DNA of 64,000 nt, from positions 62,001 to 126,000 of the forward strand of contig NW_025947465.1 of the NCBI RefSeq assembly GCF_000764305.2, written 5' to 3'. Both the position numbers and the translations under genes were made by a program. Each line of letters opens with the position of its first letter. Positions within the stretch are counted from its first letter, which is position 1. This stretch comes from Hyalella azteca (taxonomy: Eukaryota > Arthropoda > Malacostraca > Amphipoda > Hyalellidae). The notes beneath the pieces were generated by a model. That model saw only the letters and a list, made by a program, of their open reading frames with translations. It was not told the DNA's origin and searched no databases. Shown one piece after another: positions 1-13,900 of the stretch.

Positions 1-3000
1 TAATTTGTGTCAGGAGGCTTTGACTGGCAATTTTATTTATAAATGTTTCATCAACGGCAGGTGGAAAATTTCCAGTGATCTCTGTAAGCCTCCGATCGCA
101 TTTCTATTCCGACATATGGCATCAGACGTTGGTTTTCTATTGCATGTATACCTTTCTCCGGTCAACATGGTTCAGAGGGTAACTTTGTGTTCAGAACTTA
201 GCTGAGCTTGCATGGATTTCAAGGAAGAAATTTGTTAGTTGAAGTTAAATAAATTCATGGACAAATCTACCGATGTTTCAGGAAATAATTTTGAATTCAT
301 TGCTTCCAAGTAATCAGTCCACATCTGGACGCGATCACTCCGATTCAAATAAGTAGGCGGTTTGATTAGCATGTATATTCTGTGTTACTGATACTTGCAT
401 TTTTGGAGTCTTCAGCCATAACATGTGCTCGCTACATTGATGTTAGCGCGAGTATGTCATCGAATGCATGTGACGCCGCGCGGTCCTTGAACCCTGCAAA
501 TAATTTGAGTTGAACTCAATAAAGTGCATAGTGGATAACGGCGGCGATTCCCGCAAGCTTGCTCGCCGTGGAAGCAGGTAGTCCGGCACTCCTTTTGCTC
601 TCCGTTTTAACGGGCGATATGAACCGGTTATACCGCAGCCACCTGACCGTAGGCGCTGGCGAAGGTATCCGGTCGGCACTCCCATCTATGGCGAGAAATA
701 GAATTATATGTTGCAGTGCAATACCGTCGTTACTTAAATAGAAAGTAAGCTGTGATTTGACATCTTGAGAAATTTTCACGTCATTTTATTGCCTGCCATT
801 CAATGCAATGTATTGATTGTCTTTTTTTTTTCAAGATAACTTGTTGCCAACGATTCGCCATTAATCGCCGTATGATTGAATGTGCCAATTCGCAATAAAA
901 AGCTAATGGAGATTCTTTCCACTTAGGCCACTTCGCTTCTCGCTGTTCACTGCTTCAAAAAATTCGTAGCTCGTCTTGAGTAAATTAGAAGTCTGAATAG
1001 CGAACCTATGCAAATTTGTAACCAGAGAAACAATCTCCTAAAGCGGTAATTTCTTGAGCAGCCTTATTCCATTAGGACGGGGTCTGAAATTACAAGCATA
1101 CCATCACTATCTCCAAATTCTTGTCAAGAAAATAACTCGCTATCGAGACAGGAGACACTGAGAATTTTCTTTCCTACTAATTTCTTGTAATGATAGAAAG
1201 TTTTGGTTTAGGGTATAGGATGCACTAACGTATGCATTTTAATTTAATGAAAGTTTTAAATGAGCTATATGATATAATACCCTATGTATGTCTTGTAAAG
1301 GTGGGGTATACAGCATAGAATTCAATAATTTATCTATTAAAGACACCGCTGTGAATAGTCGGACGCTAGACCGAAATGCATAATTTTTTGCACATGCGTC
1401 TCCTGCTTTACCTTAAGATTTCCCGTTTTTTTAACATAATACTTTGTTGTAAAAATGTTGTATTACTGAGCCCATCCTGGTAATATTGCGTTGCGCTCAT
1501 CATACATCAGTTGCATTATTTTCTCTTCCACTGCTGATGCTTTACTGCTCGAAGGAGCAGTATATATACTCTATAATTTGTATTTTAAAATGAGTATTTT
1601 CTAATGGCAAGATTGCAAGCAACATAAGCTTCTTTCTTGACGTACCTTGAATAATGTGAGCGCTTCTTCACTTGCGCCAAGCTTTGCAGTTCTGGAATCA
1701 CTGAACTTGGTCACATATGGCGACATTTCGATCTTCATTGATTGCCAACTGACTTGCTTGCAGAAGTTAAAATTTAATTAGAACGTCGTGGTGATGCGGA
1801 CTAATAAGATTTTCAACTATTTTTACTTATGATATACACTTTCAACATCGATGTTCACATTCAATATCACTAATAATAGTTTTTGAGAGAAAATTTTTTG
1901 AAAATTGGGAGTGCGTATTACCATGCATTGAAAATAATTTACAATTTAGCGCTTTGCAATTATTCTGTTACTTGAAAGAATACAAATTTATTTGTGTTTA
2001 GCTTTTGTTAATGAAAAAAACTTTTCCGGTGCTTGCACGCGTAAACGAACTTAACCCATTGTATGGTTACATTTTTAATTATCACCTAAATCAAAATATT
2101 ATGCAAGTACAATTTAAATTCAAAATTACAGATTGAATTCTTAAAAATAAATAAATGGAAATTTTTGCGTCCGTATTTGGCACTTAACTGCTGAATAACT
2201 CTTTAAGAACAAGGAAAGTAAAAAGAATCATTGAGTCTCTGTTAACTTATAATCAATATTACGAAAATTTACAGAAGTCTATAAACTTATAATCAATATT
2301 ACGAAAATAGACAGAAGTCTAAACTTATAATAAATATTACGAAAATTGACAGAAGTCCATCAAAGTTTTAAAATAATTCACTTGTTTATCAAGGATCACT
2401 GGTTAAAAGTATTCGATTTTTGAGCAGAACTCAACTTTTTTTCTGCTGCTTTCAATTTGTTTAATTCGTTTTGAACTTTTATAGCAAGTTTTAACAAAGT
2501 TTTAATTTGGATTGATTGAAAATTCCGAAATCAAATTTTCGCCTGCAAATTCTGGTTCGGCTTTTTACAGAAAATTTTAATGGCAAATACTGTCAAATAC
2601 TTTAACTGATCCTAATATGACTCTGAGCGCAATTTTTAATTTTTCGTGTCCGTTAAAAATTCGCAACGGGATGATGCATCTTCCCACGAGCTCCCCGCAC
2701 ACAGCGCCATCGCAACTAAAGCGGTGCGCTCGTTAATTGCTATGCGCGTTAAACAATAGCCTGGCATCGCTATAAGACCGTTGTCGCTTTTTTTCCCATT
2801 TATGGCAAGAAAGGGTAAACACTTGCACACGAACTTTTGTTCGTGCGTCCCGTTGCACTCTTGGTGTTCTCCGTAATTCAGCGCGCCGTGCATGACTCAT
2901 TGAAGAAAGACATCCAGCGAGACGCCCTCTCGTTTATTGTGAGCAGATTAGTTCCGGCGTGAGACTCGACCCATCATTTAGAATACCAACTAAATTAAAC

Positions 3001-3297
3001 TCGGGTTCATTGCTCGGTGACTCCAAAACAGTTATAAGATTTTCATTTGTGCAATTATTTTAATGCTTATGTTCAAGTTTTCCTATTCGTTACTTCTGCA
3101 GGTGACCGAGGGCTTTACAGGGGTGACCGAGGGCTTTAAATTGTAAAATTTGTACTTATCGCTGAACTATTCAACTCACAATTGATAAATTATACAAAAC
3201 GGCATTAGTTACTATCGTCGTGTATTCTTTAAGGGAATTCTATAGTTATTATGGTTTCGGCATTAAAACAGTTATTAATATACATCATATTCGACAG
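1..3297. other. AT-rich leader without a recognised gene
   Basis: I see no convincing exon here. Two blocks (about 440-730 and 2640-2930) are clearly richer in GC than the rest and are open on the - strand for 80-87 codons, but the translations match nothing I know. A 17-bp direct repeat lies at 3101-3117 and 3122-3138. The upstream exons, including any signal peptide exon, of the mucin-like gene that starts to be visible at 3298 should lie here or off the left edge. Confidence 0.5.
2243..2357. repeat. Three tandem units of about 40 bp
   Basis: Three imperfect copies of a unit built around AATATTACGAAAAT followed by ACAGAAGTCT follow each other, with unit lengths of roughly 41 and 38 bp. Plain local tandem duplication in AT-rich spacer; no function is suggested by the sequence. 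Confidence 0.8.
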
Positions 3298-6200
3298 ATG
3301 CCAGTGGAGTGGGAGCTGAAACACTGGCAACACACGTGCGGGCTCTTGAATTATCAGGACAAGAGTCCGTGCAGTCTCCGACGTCTCGGTCGCTTCCACC
3401 TCCAAGGTCCAGAAATTTACCTCCCCATCTCATCCCGGGGGCTTTGTCCGCGTCCAGATCCGCTCCTCCAACGTTGCAGTCGAGGTTCGCGCCAGCTCTT
3501 CAGCAACAAAAATTCAGCGAAAAAGAAAGCAACGATTCTTCGCCTCCTAGTCTTCCCTCCAAGCAAACTCGATTCGAAACTGAACAATCACCTCCTGAAT
3601 CTCCTTCGCCGAGGCCAGTTGCAACGTCTAAAACCGAATTTAGATTTGGGTCAAATCGACCGAGGCCATCCTCAAGAATAACATTCATACCACGAGATCG
3701 AGGTGAAAGATTCGTGCGACCTGTATCGCCACACCAAGCGGCGGCTCTTGCTTCCGTCAGTCCATCACATGCCAAGGCTGCAGATATTCCTGTAAAGGAA
3801 ATGGAATCTTTCCCGCAAAACATTGCTCCCCCGTCAAAATTTTCTATACCGACTTCAGAATTAAATCAAACAATTAACAAGGATTATCTTGAAGATGAGT
3901 ACTATGAAGACTATTATTACGATGAAGAAAACCTTCAAGGAAATGATTCGGAGAAAAGGGGCAATCAGCCTGAAGATTTGGGTCCAATCGATCCTCCTTT
4001 AGTCAGAGAAAATCAGCCGACTACACGGAAATTCATCCGACCTAGCGATGCTACAACTCCAGCCACTGCAAAGCGAAGGTCTACGACTCCATCATCGAGG
4101 TCATCGAACACTCGTTATTCCCTCTCAGAACTGCTGGCATCTTTGGGCGGAAAGAACGATAAAAAACCTCCGCCAACTTCGAACGAGCTATCAAACTCTC
4201 GTGACGCTCGAGTTTTATCTGAAATTGAGTTAGAAACTACAACGCCTACCATTAAGTATGAAACGATTACACCCGAAGAAACAACCGTTGCGACTACACA
4301 ATCTACCACCATAACTTCTACGACACCTCGAACTGTTGTTTCGACTACTAGTGAACCTCGGATGGAAGTCCGTATCACGAACACTACAGAAAGTACCTTT
4401 GTTGTAGCCAATGTTCAGACCTCTCGTAGCATGAGTATGCGACACGAAGAAAGCGATGATTACAGTTCCGCTCTAAACCTTGACGAAGAAACAACGCCAA
4501 CTGAAATTTTGTTTGAGAAACCTTCAATTGAACCAAAGCCTAGTCTCACGGCTCTTTTTGAGAATATTGATATTACATATAACGACAGTGATAAAGAGGC
4601 GGTAGAAGATATCACAACGAGGAATGAGCCAGACACTGAAGCAAGTATAATCGATATAACAACCGAGGCTGAAAAGCTCTCAAATACTGAAAATTTTGAT
4701 CTTTCTTCTCTTCTGGAGAAAGTTTTTGAGAAAGCAAAGCCCGCTGATCTTTCAAAACTCCCAGCGGGATTTTCGACCAGTCAAAGCTCATCAACTCACA
4801 ATTCCAGTGTCAGCAGCAGTAAACAAAGTGCGACATCTAGCAAGCCATCCATACAAGCTACCACACCAAAAACTGTTGAAAATTTAGTCGACATGATTGA
4901 AGAAGCTGAAGGAAACACAAGCGCTGTTGAAGGGAGATCAAACAGCTCTCCTAAACTTACGAAGGAAGAACTTCTATTGGCCGCAATTTTCGGTAACTCG
5001 GAACCTTCAGATCCTCCGGCATCGCTGCTACCCGCCGGCTTCAGTTTACAAGACAAGAAAAAGCAAAGGGAAGATAAACCTGAATTTAATATACCTGTTG
5101 CCAAAGCAGAGGTCCCTGCTCACCTGTTACCGAAAGGGTTCAACGTACCTGAGAAATCAAAGGGTAAAACCCCTCTAGTTCGAGAGAAATCCGATGTTCC
5201 AGCTTCTCTGCTTCCCAAGGGTTTTAACGTTCCAGTAGGAGCTGATAACATCACATCGCAGACTCCCAAGACCACCGAAGCTTTGATTGCAACCACTGCA
5301 GTCACGGCTCCAGGAGCTCCATACCAAACCAGCAAGAATCCCAAAGGACTCATTTTCCCAAAGAGAAACGACAGGCCATCTTTTCTATCAACGACTCCGT
5401 CGAGCGTTTCCGATTCCGAGCCTTCAGCACCTTTGCTGTTGAAGCCAACCATCGTGAACGTCTTCGACAGGTGAGTTCATCACAAGATACCGGGGTGTAT
5501 CTAATATCGATTTTTTCTGTAGGATCCTAATACTGCTTGATCCTCCGTTTACAGTGTGCCTCACTTCTCGTCTCGGATATTAAGAGCTCAACCCCTACAA
5601 TATAATAGTGTTAATGGTATATTTTATGATAGTATTGAATAATAATTTAATTCTTCAATGTTCACTTGGGACATTAATCTCCTTCACCCTCATGTTTGCG
5701 GATGATTGAATTCAATCGTGAAAAATTTAGTCTCGGATATTAAGAGCTCAACCCCTACAATATAATAGTGTTAATGGTATATTTTATGATAGTATTGAAT
5801 AATAATTTAATTGTTCAATGTTCACTTGGGACATTAATCTCCTTCACCCTCATGTTTGCGGATGATTGAATTCAATCGTGAAAAATTTAGTGTAGGTAAT
5901 ACACTAAATTTGTCCATTTGTCATTGTAACTTGGATTTTCCTTCATGATCACCCTTATTTTATCGAATGGGAAAGAAGTTGAGAGAGTAGGCGTCTATAT
6001 TCTTGTTGTTGAGTGATCAATGCAGGAATATGTATTGCTATCAATGAATTTTCAGAATTAAGACGACGCCGAAGCTAGTAGTTATGGCCCCCACAAAAGC
6101 ACCCAAGACGCATGCTGAGCTTCAGGCAGAAGTTGCTTCTGAAAGCTCAAGCAGCACGACTACCACAACCACCACCACCTCTACAACCACCGCAACCCCG

Positions 6201-8753
6201 ACTACAACGCTTCCTCCACGGCCAACTACTCCAGGTACTCTTCCATTTAATTAATGACCTTAATGTGATGTGTTTTTTGGTCTCTTCTATTTTTCCACTA
6301 AAGCTTATATTTTATGTTCGATTTGCTGCATTATTCGTATCAATATTTACGATTTGTAAATAATTTTTCCTCCCTCAAAGTGGAAAGAATCTTCTAGTTT
6401 CAACATGAATAATTACCGATATCTTTCAAGTAAAATATTTTAAAACTAACATAGGTACATTGCAAAACTTCGTTTTCAATTATTAAAACTAAGCCTGTTG
6501 AAGTACCTATATTACTAAATGAACGTTCCGTAAACAAAATTTCCGTTGTCCAAAGCAATCTTTGATCTCGAAGTTATGAATTTGAATTTATTCACTTAGT
6601 TTGATTAATCCATTTTATTTGAGAGTTCATCTAATTTCGTTAAGCTGTCGCTATTCGTAAATGAAAGAATTTCTTTTTGTTGGACGAGGTTTGCTATTTT
6701 TATGAAACTAAAGTTGTTGCAAGCGAGAAATCAATGTATGTACGTAATTCATGAATCTCTCGTAACGAAGGCGTGTGCGGAGAAAAATGTCGTCTGGCTG
6801 CGACTTTGCGCATTGTGGACGGTGCCGAATGGGCCCCCGAGCTTGCCAACAGAGACACCAAAGAGTGGCAAACTCTCGCGAAATCCGTCACTAACGAACT
6901 CAACGCTCTCTATCAGCGTAGTCGTATCAACAGATGGTTTGTAGACGTTGAAGTCGACGCCTTCAATCCCGGCTCTGTTTTTGTGGATTACTTCCTCCAA
7001 CTGAACGACGTGACCACCGCATTGGATACAGTCGACCTCAAGCACATGATGAACGGTCTCTTGCAGAGCTCCAACAGAGCCGAGCACAAACTCGGACCGC
7101 TTACTGTCGATCCTGAAGGCACTGACTTCGTCGGTGAGTCCTCTTACTGTTATTATGCTTTATTAAAATTGAAAAAAATCTAATAATCTCAGATTTATCC
7201 AACGAAAAAGTTTAATGTGTACACTGTGACGGATTTATATTCTTGATCATTCTAGAAAGCTAACTATCATCAAACATTAACTTCTTCCTTTGTGCATGTG
7301 TTAATAAACGAACATACTTATTCATATAAATCCTCGTGTTTAGGTGATCAATAATAATATCATACATTATATTTGTTACAATTCCTACTTCCTACTTACT
7401 ATATCTGTTACAATTCATAATGCATAATTAATGCTTTGTTCACACATGCTGCAGTGCTGCACATCTGTGAGTAACTTGCACACAACGCCGTATCTTTCAG
7501 GGTTTCAATTCAGAAACTGATTAATTGGGAAACGGGTTGACATGCATGAACATTATTTATGGTTAGAAATTATTATCAGGTTTCAAAACTCGGACCTATT
7601 TGCATGACGTGCATTGTATGGCCTATCCAGTTCCTCGGCTGAGTTTACGGACTAGCTCACGCATGACACATTCATTTTTGTAATATTTGCATTTTACAAA
7701 TTCATGAAGTGCGTAATTAATTCAAATTATTCGAGTTTATGGGTATATGACAGATTGACAGGTAACATAAATGAGAATGTTTTGCATTGCTCGCGCAGTC
7801 GTCAAGGAGCCGCTGCGGAGTGTGGTGCGTGACGACGGCAGTTACCTCATACCTGAGTGGCTGATCGCTGTAATCGTCATCAGCCTGGCATCCTTCCTTT
7901 TCATCATCATCTTTGGCATCGCCGTTGTGAGTTGACATCACGCATTTCATTGATTACTGTGCCTTTAATAGAACAATAAATTTCATAGAAACCGTTACCT
8001 ACTCTAATCCGTTTTTCATAATGCCGACTGTGTATCGTTTTCTGATCAGTAGCACATATCATTGAAATTGTTCCATCGACATTCGTCGTTGGAGCTCCAG
8101 GAAAATGCAAGGAAAAAAAATATTGCAATCCAAGATATTGTATTTGCGGGTATAACTTATAAAAAATTGCCACAAAAATACAATTTTATAATAGTTGATA
8201 CCGATAAAATCGCCCTACAGTTGGTGAGCCGAGCCCGGGTGCGCAGACGCAACGTTCCGCTCACCGAGGAAGTCCTCAACAAACTCAACGCAAACCAAAT
8301 GCCAGTTGACAACTATCACAACGACGCCGTCTACGACATGGAGGCCATCTGGAACGAGAAAATGGCAGATCGGAACATGAAGGTTTGTGATGTTTTGAAA
8401 TGAAGTTCACTGCACATAGCTTCGAGAGTTGAGAGGTGACGTCTGTACTTATGTGAAGCTAACAAAATTATCTTGAAACAATGAGTGAGCACGTAGGTCG
8501 TTAAATATAGAATAGTTAAGTTTTGGTATTAATATTTAGCATTTTTATTGCGGTTTAATTTTATACGTCAAATGACTACGGCTTTGGTTAGACTAATAAG
8601 ATGACAATCTCGTTGCAGCCGCCTTCAAACCGCGGCCACGGCTACAACCCCAACTACAACATCAACATCTACGACTCGTGGCGCACTGACTGGTCGGGAC
8701 CTTACGGCTCCTCCGCCACCTACGCCAAGCGGAGGCCTGAGGCCAACTTCTGA
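3298..8753 (+). CDS. Mucin-like single-pass membrane protein with SEA domain (3' six exons)
   Basis: Exons are 3298-5470, 6056-6234, about 6771-7133, 7799-7926, 8221-8382 and 8619-8753; all phases join and give about 1045 visible residues ending in TGA. The first large exon opens at an acceptor, and its first long reading frame would begin with GTG, so the real start lies upstream. The product is a Ser/Thr/Pro-rich extracellular stalk with an acidic Tyr/Asp/Glu patch and four copies of an LLPxGF-like motif, then a TTT-rich linker, a SEA domain (exon 3), a hydrophobic helix (LIAVIVISLASFLFIIIFG, exon 4), a basic stop-transfer stretch (SRARVRRR) and a cytoplasmic tail of about 95 residues rich in Tyr and Asn. 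The SEA domain contains NPGSVFVDY, which fits the family's G/S self-cleavage motif. Inference: a cleaved apical or cuticle-associated mucin. I do not recognise a named orthologue. The acceptor of exon 3 could also be a few bases further right. Confidence 0.8.
5571..5890. repeat. Perfect 160-bp tandem duplication in an intron
   Basis: Bases 5571-5730 are repeated at 5731-5890 with a single mismatch that I could see. The pair lies in the first visible intron of the mucin-like gene, 100 bp after the exon donor at 5470. The near identity says it is recent, or is an assembly of two alleles in tandem. Confidence 0.95.
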
Positions 8754-10904
8754 CATGAGGAATCTGCCTCGCCACAACGGGGCAGATACGATGGACCCGA
8801 TGACTTCTAAGATAAGATAGGAGGCAATGTTGTTTCTACACGAGTGCTGCCCAAACCGGGGAAAATTGCATATTTGGAGGACAAATCATCCCTTTTTGTT
8901 GGGTAATGGAATGCGGTTAGCCAAACAGATCAAATATGACTTAGTGTGAGTGAATGGTGACGTGATCTGCTATGTGGTGTGATAAATTGCAAGAGTCTGT
9001 GAATATGTTGCGGAGCCGATGTTATTTCTTGCCTAAAGTGATAACAGGTGTCCGCGCGCTCCTATTATTAATTAAATAACTATTTACTCCTTGCTCGAGT
9101 AAAAAATTGGTTTAATCAGAAAAATAATACCGAAATGAATGATGATTAATGATTAAATTTTATAAATTGTTAGAATTTTTTTCAATGCTATGTAAGCCGC
9201 AGTAACATCTATTTAGTACACCAGCCGTGCATCAAGAGTTGACAGTTACGAAGAGAAAAGAGTGTAATTGAAGCAAATCAGCTGCCTACTTCATGCTTCA
9301 CAATGCCTTTTGCATACCGCAACTGACAAGAATGTTCTAATGTCACGCACGGAAGTACTAGCATGTAGGATGTTTTATCAACAACAGCTGATCTGAATAT
9401 ATCATTTATGTGTAAATATGAGCGGCAGTGAACAAACTAATTTCCGTCCCAGAGCATAGCGCTTGCATGCGACGTAACTGAAGACGATTATTTTTTAATA
9501 CAAAGAAGCCTAATTCTTCTAGCTTTTGATCCGTCAGACTCCTGAGGAACTTCACCTTTGTACATATTAGGTTGTGAAGTTAATTGATGCAAATGTGACT
9601 AAATGCTACTGTGAACGCAAAAGTACGCAATTTGCTGACGCATTCCCGTGCTTTTCACTTGGCGTCGGTGACTTGTGCATAAGTGATGTTCAGTACAGGG
9701 AGAAATTTTTTCCGTCAACTTGTATACTAGTTTTGGAAGAGAAAATTAATCATTATTAATAGTGAAATTAATAATTATTATTAATATTAGTGAAACGTCT
9801 AGAATTTTTGTCCTGCCAGGTTGCATATCGGCAAAAACACTTCAGTCCATTACTTCTATTACATTTTTACTTCGTCTACTTATATGCTCCCTCAAAACGT
9901 GGTATATATTTTACAATGATTAAAATTGTTCAGATGCTTCTTCAAATACTGCATAAATACTCATTCTAAGCGTTAGATTGTAAGACTCAGTCATATTGTG
10001 TATCATACCAATTTAGTTTAAGGCTAAAATATCTATGAAATAATTTTTCATCTGTGTAATGAAATTATTCGTTATATAACTTTACCGCCGCTATTGTCTG
10101 ATTAATTGAATCAACTCAAAATAATACCATCATCACTTTAAACCTAGAGCTGTATTTTTTTGGTAAATTCAAATCCTCCTTCTCCACTTCTTGATAATTA
10201 ACGAAGAATACTTTAATTAAGAGATTTGTTTTAATATAAGCTAACAGTGTAAAGTATTATTTGTAATCAGTTGAGGCATTTAGTGACAATTTACTGTTTT
10301 AATTCGTTGTAAAACCGGTGCCAATAGCGGCACTCGTTTATCATTTTTTTTTCAATTTGATAGCAAAATTTCGCTGTGTCGCAAAAATCCAGGAATAGAA
10401 GAATCTCTACGGATGTTAAAATTTTGTACATAGAATAGTTACAGCTGTGTTTCGCAACTCTCACTTAACTTTACTCTCTTCCAGTGCGAAGTTTAAATGC
10501 TGTCATTTCTGTCACACATGTTTTTCAGTCAATCGCTACAGTAATAGGTACAAACCGCTTAACCTTGTACTTATGGCGATAATTGATCGAGAGTGCATAA
10601 TTTCTGTTGTATATCAATTCATTTGTTGTATAATTCATCGAGTATCGACGCCGTCCCAATCTCAAACAAAATGTTCGGGACAATCATGTGCAATTCGTAG
10701 AAATATTTTGGTGGCCGAAATAAAATCTTTTGTACATTTTGTATTATAAATGATCTGCGGTTCTCGCCCGCTTTGATATAAAGTTTTAGAATAAAAGTTC
10801 ATTTTTGTCAATTTTTACTGACTATATAGCTATCCTTAAAATATTACAACATAACAACCGTCTCCCCTTTTCGATTCGTGTGAGTATTGAAGATACTTAC
10901 ATGA
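8754..10904 (+). other. 3' flank of the mucin-like gene up to the convergent mannosidase gene
   Basis: No coding exon is apparent. It lies between the TGA of the + strand gene (8753) and the TGA of the - strand mannosidase (10905), so the two genes end facing each other. AATAAA hexamers on + at about 10717 and 10790 could serve a long 3' UTR. A short AT repeat lies at 9755-9790. There is no similar clear hexamer for the - strand gene in the nearest 150 bp. Confidence 0.5.
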
Positions 10905-13900
10905 TCAAGTCGCGTAGGACGTCACTTGAATGTTCCCCAGGAGGAATTCTGCGGTAGTCTCTTCCCTGGCCCAGAATTGTATACTCCGGTATTGTACCCT
11001 CCCTGCCCCGTGCATGATAAAGCCATTGTCCGAGAACACTCCCGCCACGTCCGTCTCCACGAACACAAACAGAGCGACTTGGTCACAAGACAACTCGATC
11101 TCGTACACACCATCAGCTGAGGGGCCCATCACGTCTACAATCTGAGGAATAAAAAGCGTCTTCTAAACTTTCTGGGAGCGAGTCAGCGTTTTCTTAAATG
11201 AGATGTACTGTATACTTTTTACAGAGCTGGTGACAGAAAACGGTTAACGTACTGTATATTCAGAAAATATATCAAGGTAAATCAATTATATTGTCAATCC
11301 TACTGACAACATTAGGCAGCAACATGCTCATTGCTTCATGCAAAATTGGTTTACGTGGTAAAAAGAAAGTGTTTGTGTGCAACGGGAGTAATTGATGTCA
11401 TGTTACATAGTGAGATTATGGCAATAGCTCGATAGATGTTAAAATTTTAATGTTATTATATATAGTCTCATTAGTTGGAAGTGCACACTCCGTTCAGAAA
11501 TGATGGATATCATGTCAAAAAGAGAAACAAAAAGTACTCAACAGCAACGTATTCAAGAGTTGCTAAATACCTACAACATTGCTGGATTTGTTCACCATTA
11601 TTAATAATGACGATGGAAGCATTTCAGAACATTTCAATTTACGACAATTCAAGCATTTAATATAATTTCAGCAGGGGAAAACTTGCAGAAGCTTAATATG
11701 CTTCCTTCACAATATGATTGGTACGAAACTAAGCAATAATTCCTTCCAGCACAAGTTACTTACAGAACCAATAGTCACCATATTATGCGTCTTCTTAGGC
11801 AGTAAATAAGAAATCTAGACATAAAGTGTTTGAAGTACCATCATATAACCTGCATAGAAGAACAGGTCCTCACCCTGATTTGTGCCGGAGAAAGTTTTGC
11901 ATTCTTCGGTTCGCCCAGTAGGAGGAAAGTCTCGGGCACTCGTAGGCTGCCATCTTGGTTGAACACCTCGAATGTGAGGTAACATGAATCCTCTTTAGAG
12001 TACACAGCGTCGCTGCAAATTGACTCCCAGTTCAGGTCTGTGGTTAGGTCAAATGACGCCACAACTGAAGCCTCCAAAGCGTTCTGTGAAACAAATAATA
12101 TACGATTATTAATCGTATAAAATATACGATTATTTTTGGATACCGGCAAAACTAAGGAAATATATCATGACATCATTCATCTGAAACTTGCACATAAATG
12201 AATAAGATAATAAGCTTGATGCTAAGAAGACAGAAAATTATAAATGTACATTCGTTCTCCTATATGTTGGAAAATTGTTTTACAGCCAAAATTTGATATA
12301 GTGTCCGGGGCAATTGATGCGGCGCGCAACAGTTCAGCATTAGAATGACTTAATAATCACGTTTCACCAAAGCAGCAATCATTGGCATGGTTTAATTAGT
12401 CATTTGTAACGATGTTCTTTTGTTAGTCGTTCAGTTTCCCATTGACACACCAAAACATGTATTTAGAAATGGTCAATTGTTTTAAAAACAAAGAACAGTG
12501 AAATTCAGTGATTGGACACTCACGAAGCTGAGATCGAAGACGGTAACAGATAAAGAGTTTGCTGAAATATCATACGGTATGAGCTGCACACGGAGATTGA
12601 CGTTGCTAGTTGCTTGCGGCAAGTCATTCACGAACGACACATGAACCTGCGAAGCATGAAGAAAAATCAACAGGTGCAGAACTCACTAAATCAGTTTAGT
12701 CAAGAACTAAACAGAAGCAAAAGAAATCCAATATTTCATCAGCTTTTACCTTTATTTCATCAAAATTGCCGCTACACATTCATAACTGTACGGCTATCGT
12801 AAATTTTACGATGAGGTAAAATACATAGTTGAAGATTTTGCCTTTGAAACGGGCAGTTATTTAGTATGCCCTACTCATTGAGAGGATGTTATTTCAACAG
12901 TATCGCTTGTGGGTGTCTAGCCTCAGGTCAGAAGGTGAGATCACTGACCGTATTATTCTCGATGAAGGGGGAAACCATCATTGGAGAGAAGAAGTTCTTG
13001 CTGTAATAATGAAGCATTTTCCAGCGACCACCAAATTCTGAGAAACGAGAAAAAGAGTAAATAGCCAGTGATATTATTGCCCATATTACAGCCAATATTA
13101 ACAGTAGACTTCAAGTTAATTGGAATCGATTGGTACATTGTTTTTATATACATGTAATTTCTTTAAAATTTGTTTGTAGTAGAAGTGAGGAATCAGATCC
13201 AGATCACACCCCAAGTCTGGAAAACCAAGCGGCAAATGAATGACGCACAGTTCAAAGAAACGAACTCTACCACATTTACAAGTAATAGTAGCAAACATGA
13301 CATAAACAAAACAGCTGACTTTTAGTACAGCGTATCGTCATTTTGTGTGAAAGAACAGTAAAAAAATATCAAGTGAAGAGAGGACAATCACTGGAAGTTA
13401 TATATCCTTAATGTAGAACTAACGCTGCGTAATTTCTTGTGAACAAAAAACTGGTTATCCTTGATTATCAGCAACAACTGTGCAGTCTACATAAATTATA
13501 CTAGAAATTATGCGTTCCATAAGAACTATAATGCTTTAATATAGATTAAAAGCCAAATCTTCTGTTCCGGTAGCACACTGGATAACATTAATTAATTACT
13601 CATAATTAAAAACGTTATGTTATAAAATTACAAATAAAAAATTATTAATTAAAAAATATTACAAATAAAAATTACCAGTTAAAAAATATTACTAATTTAA
13701 AAAAATTTCAAAATAATAAAATTTTCAACTAAATTTAATAGTTCCCTAAGTAACAGCAACGCCTTTACAACTGTAGTACGGTACTGACCAATAGAAGCCC
13801 AGCTGGCGCCAGCCCAGATGTCGTTGAGTTGCCAGTAAAGCGCCCCGGAGGTGCTGCCCATGCCCTGCCCGTCCAAGGTGGTCATCATGCGGCGGTACGC

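Noticed and set aside
2636..2893. 85-codon - reading frame in the GC-richer island
   Set aside because: No recognisable domain and no supporting context; kept only as a compositional observation.
3220..3681. 153-codon frame overlapping the large mucin exon
   Set aside because: It is in another frame of the exon and has none of the exon's low-complexity pattern; the 721-codon frame joins in phase to the later exons.
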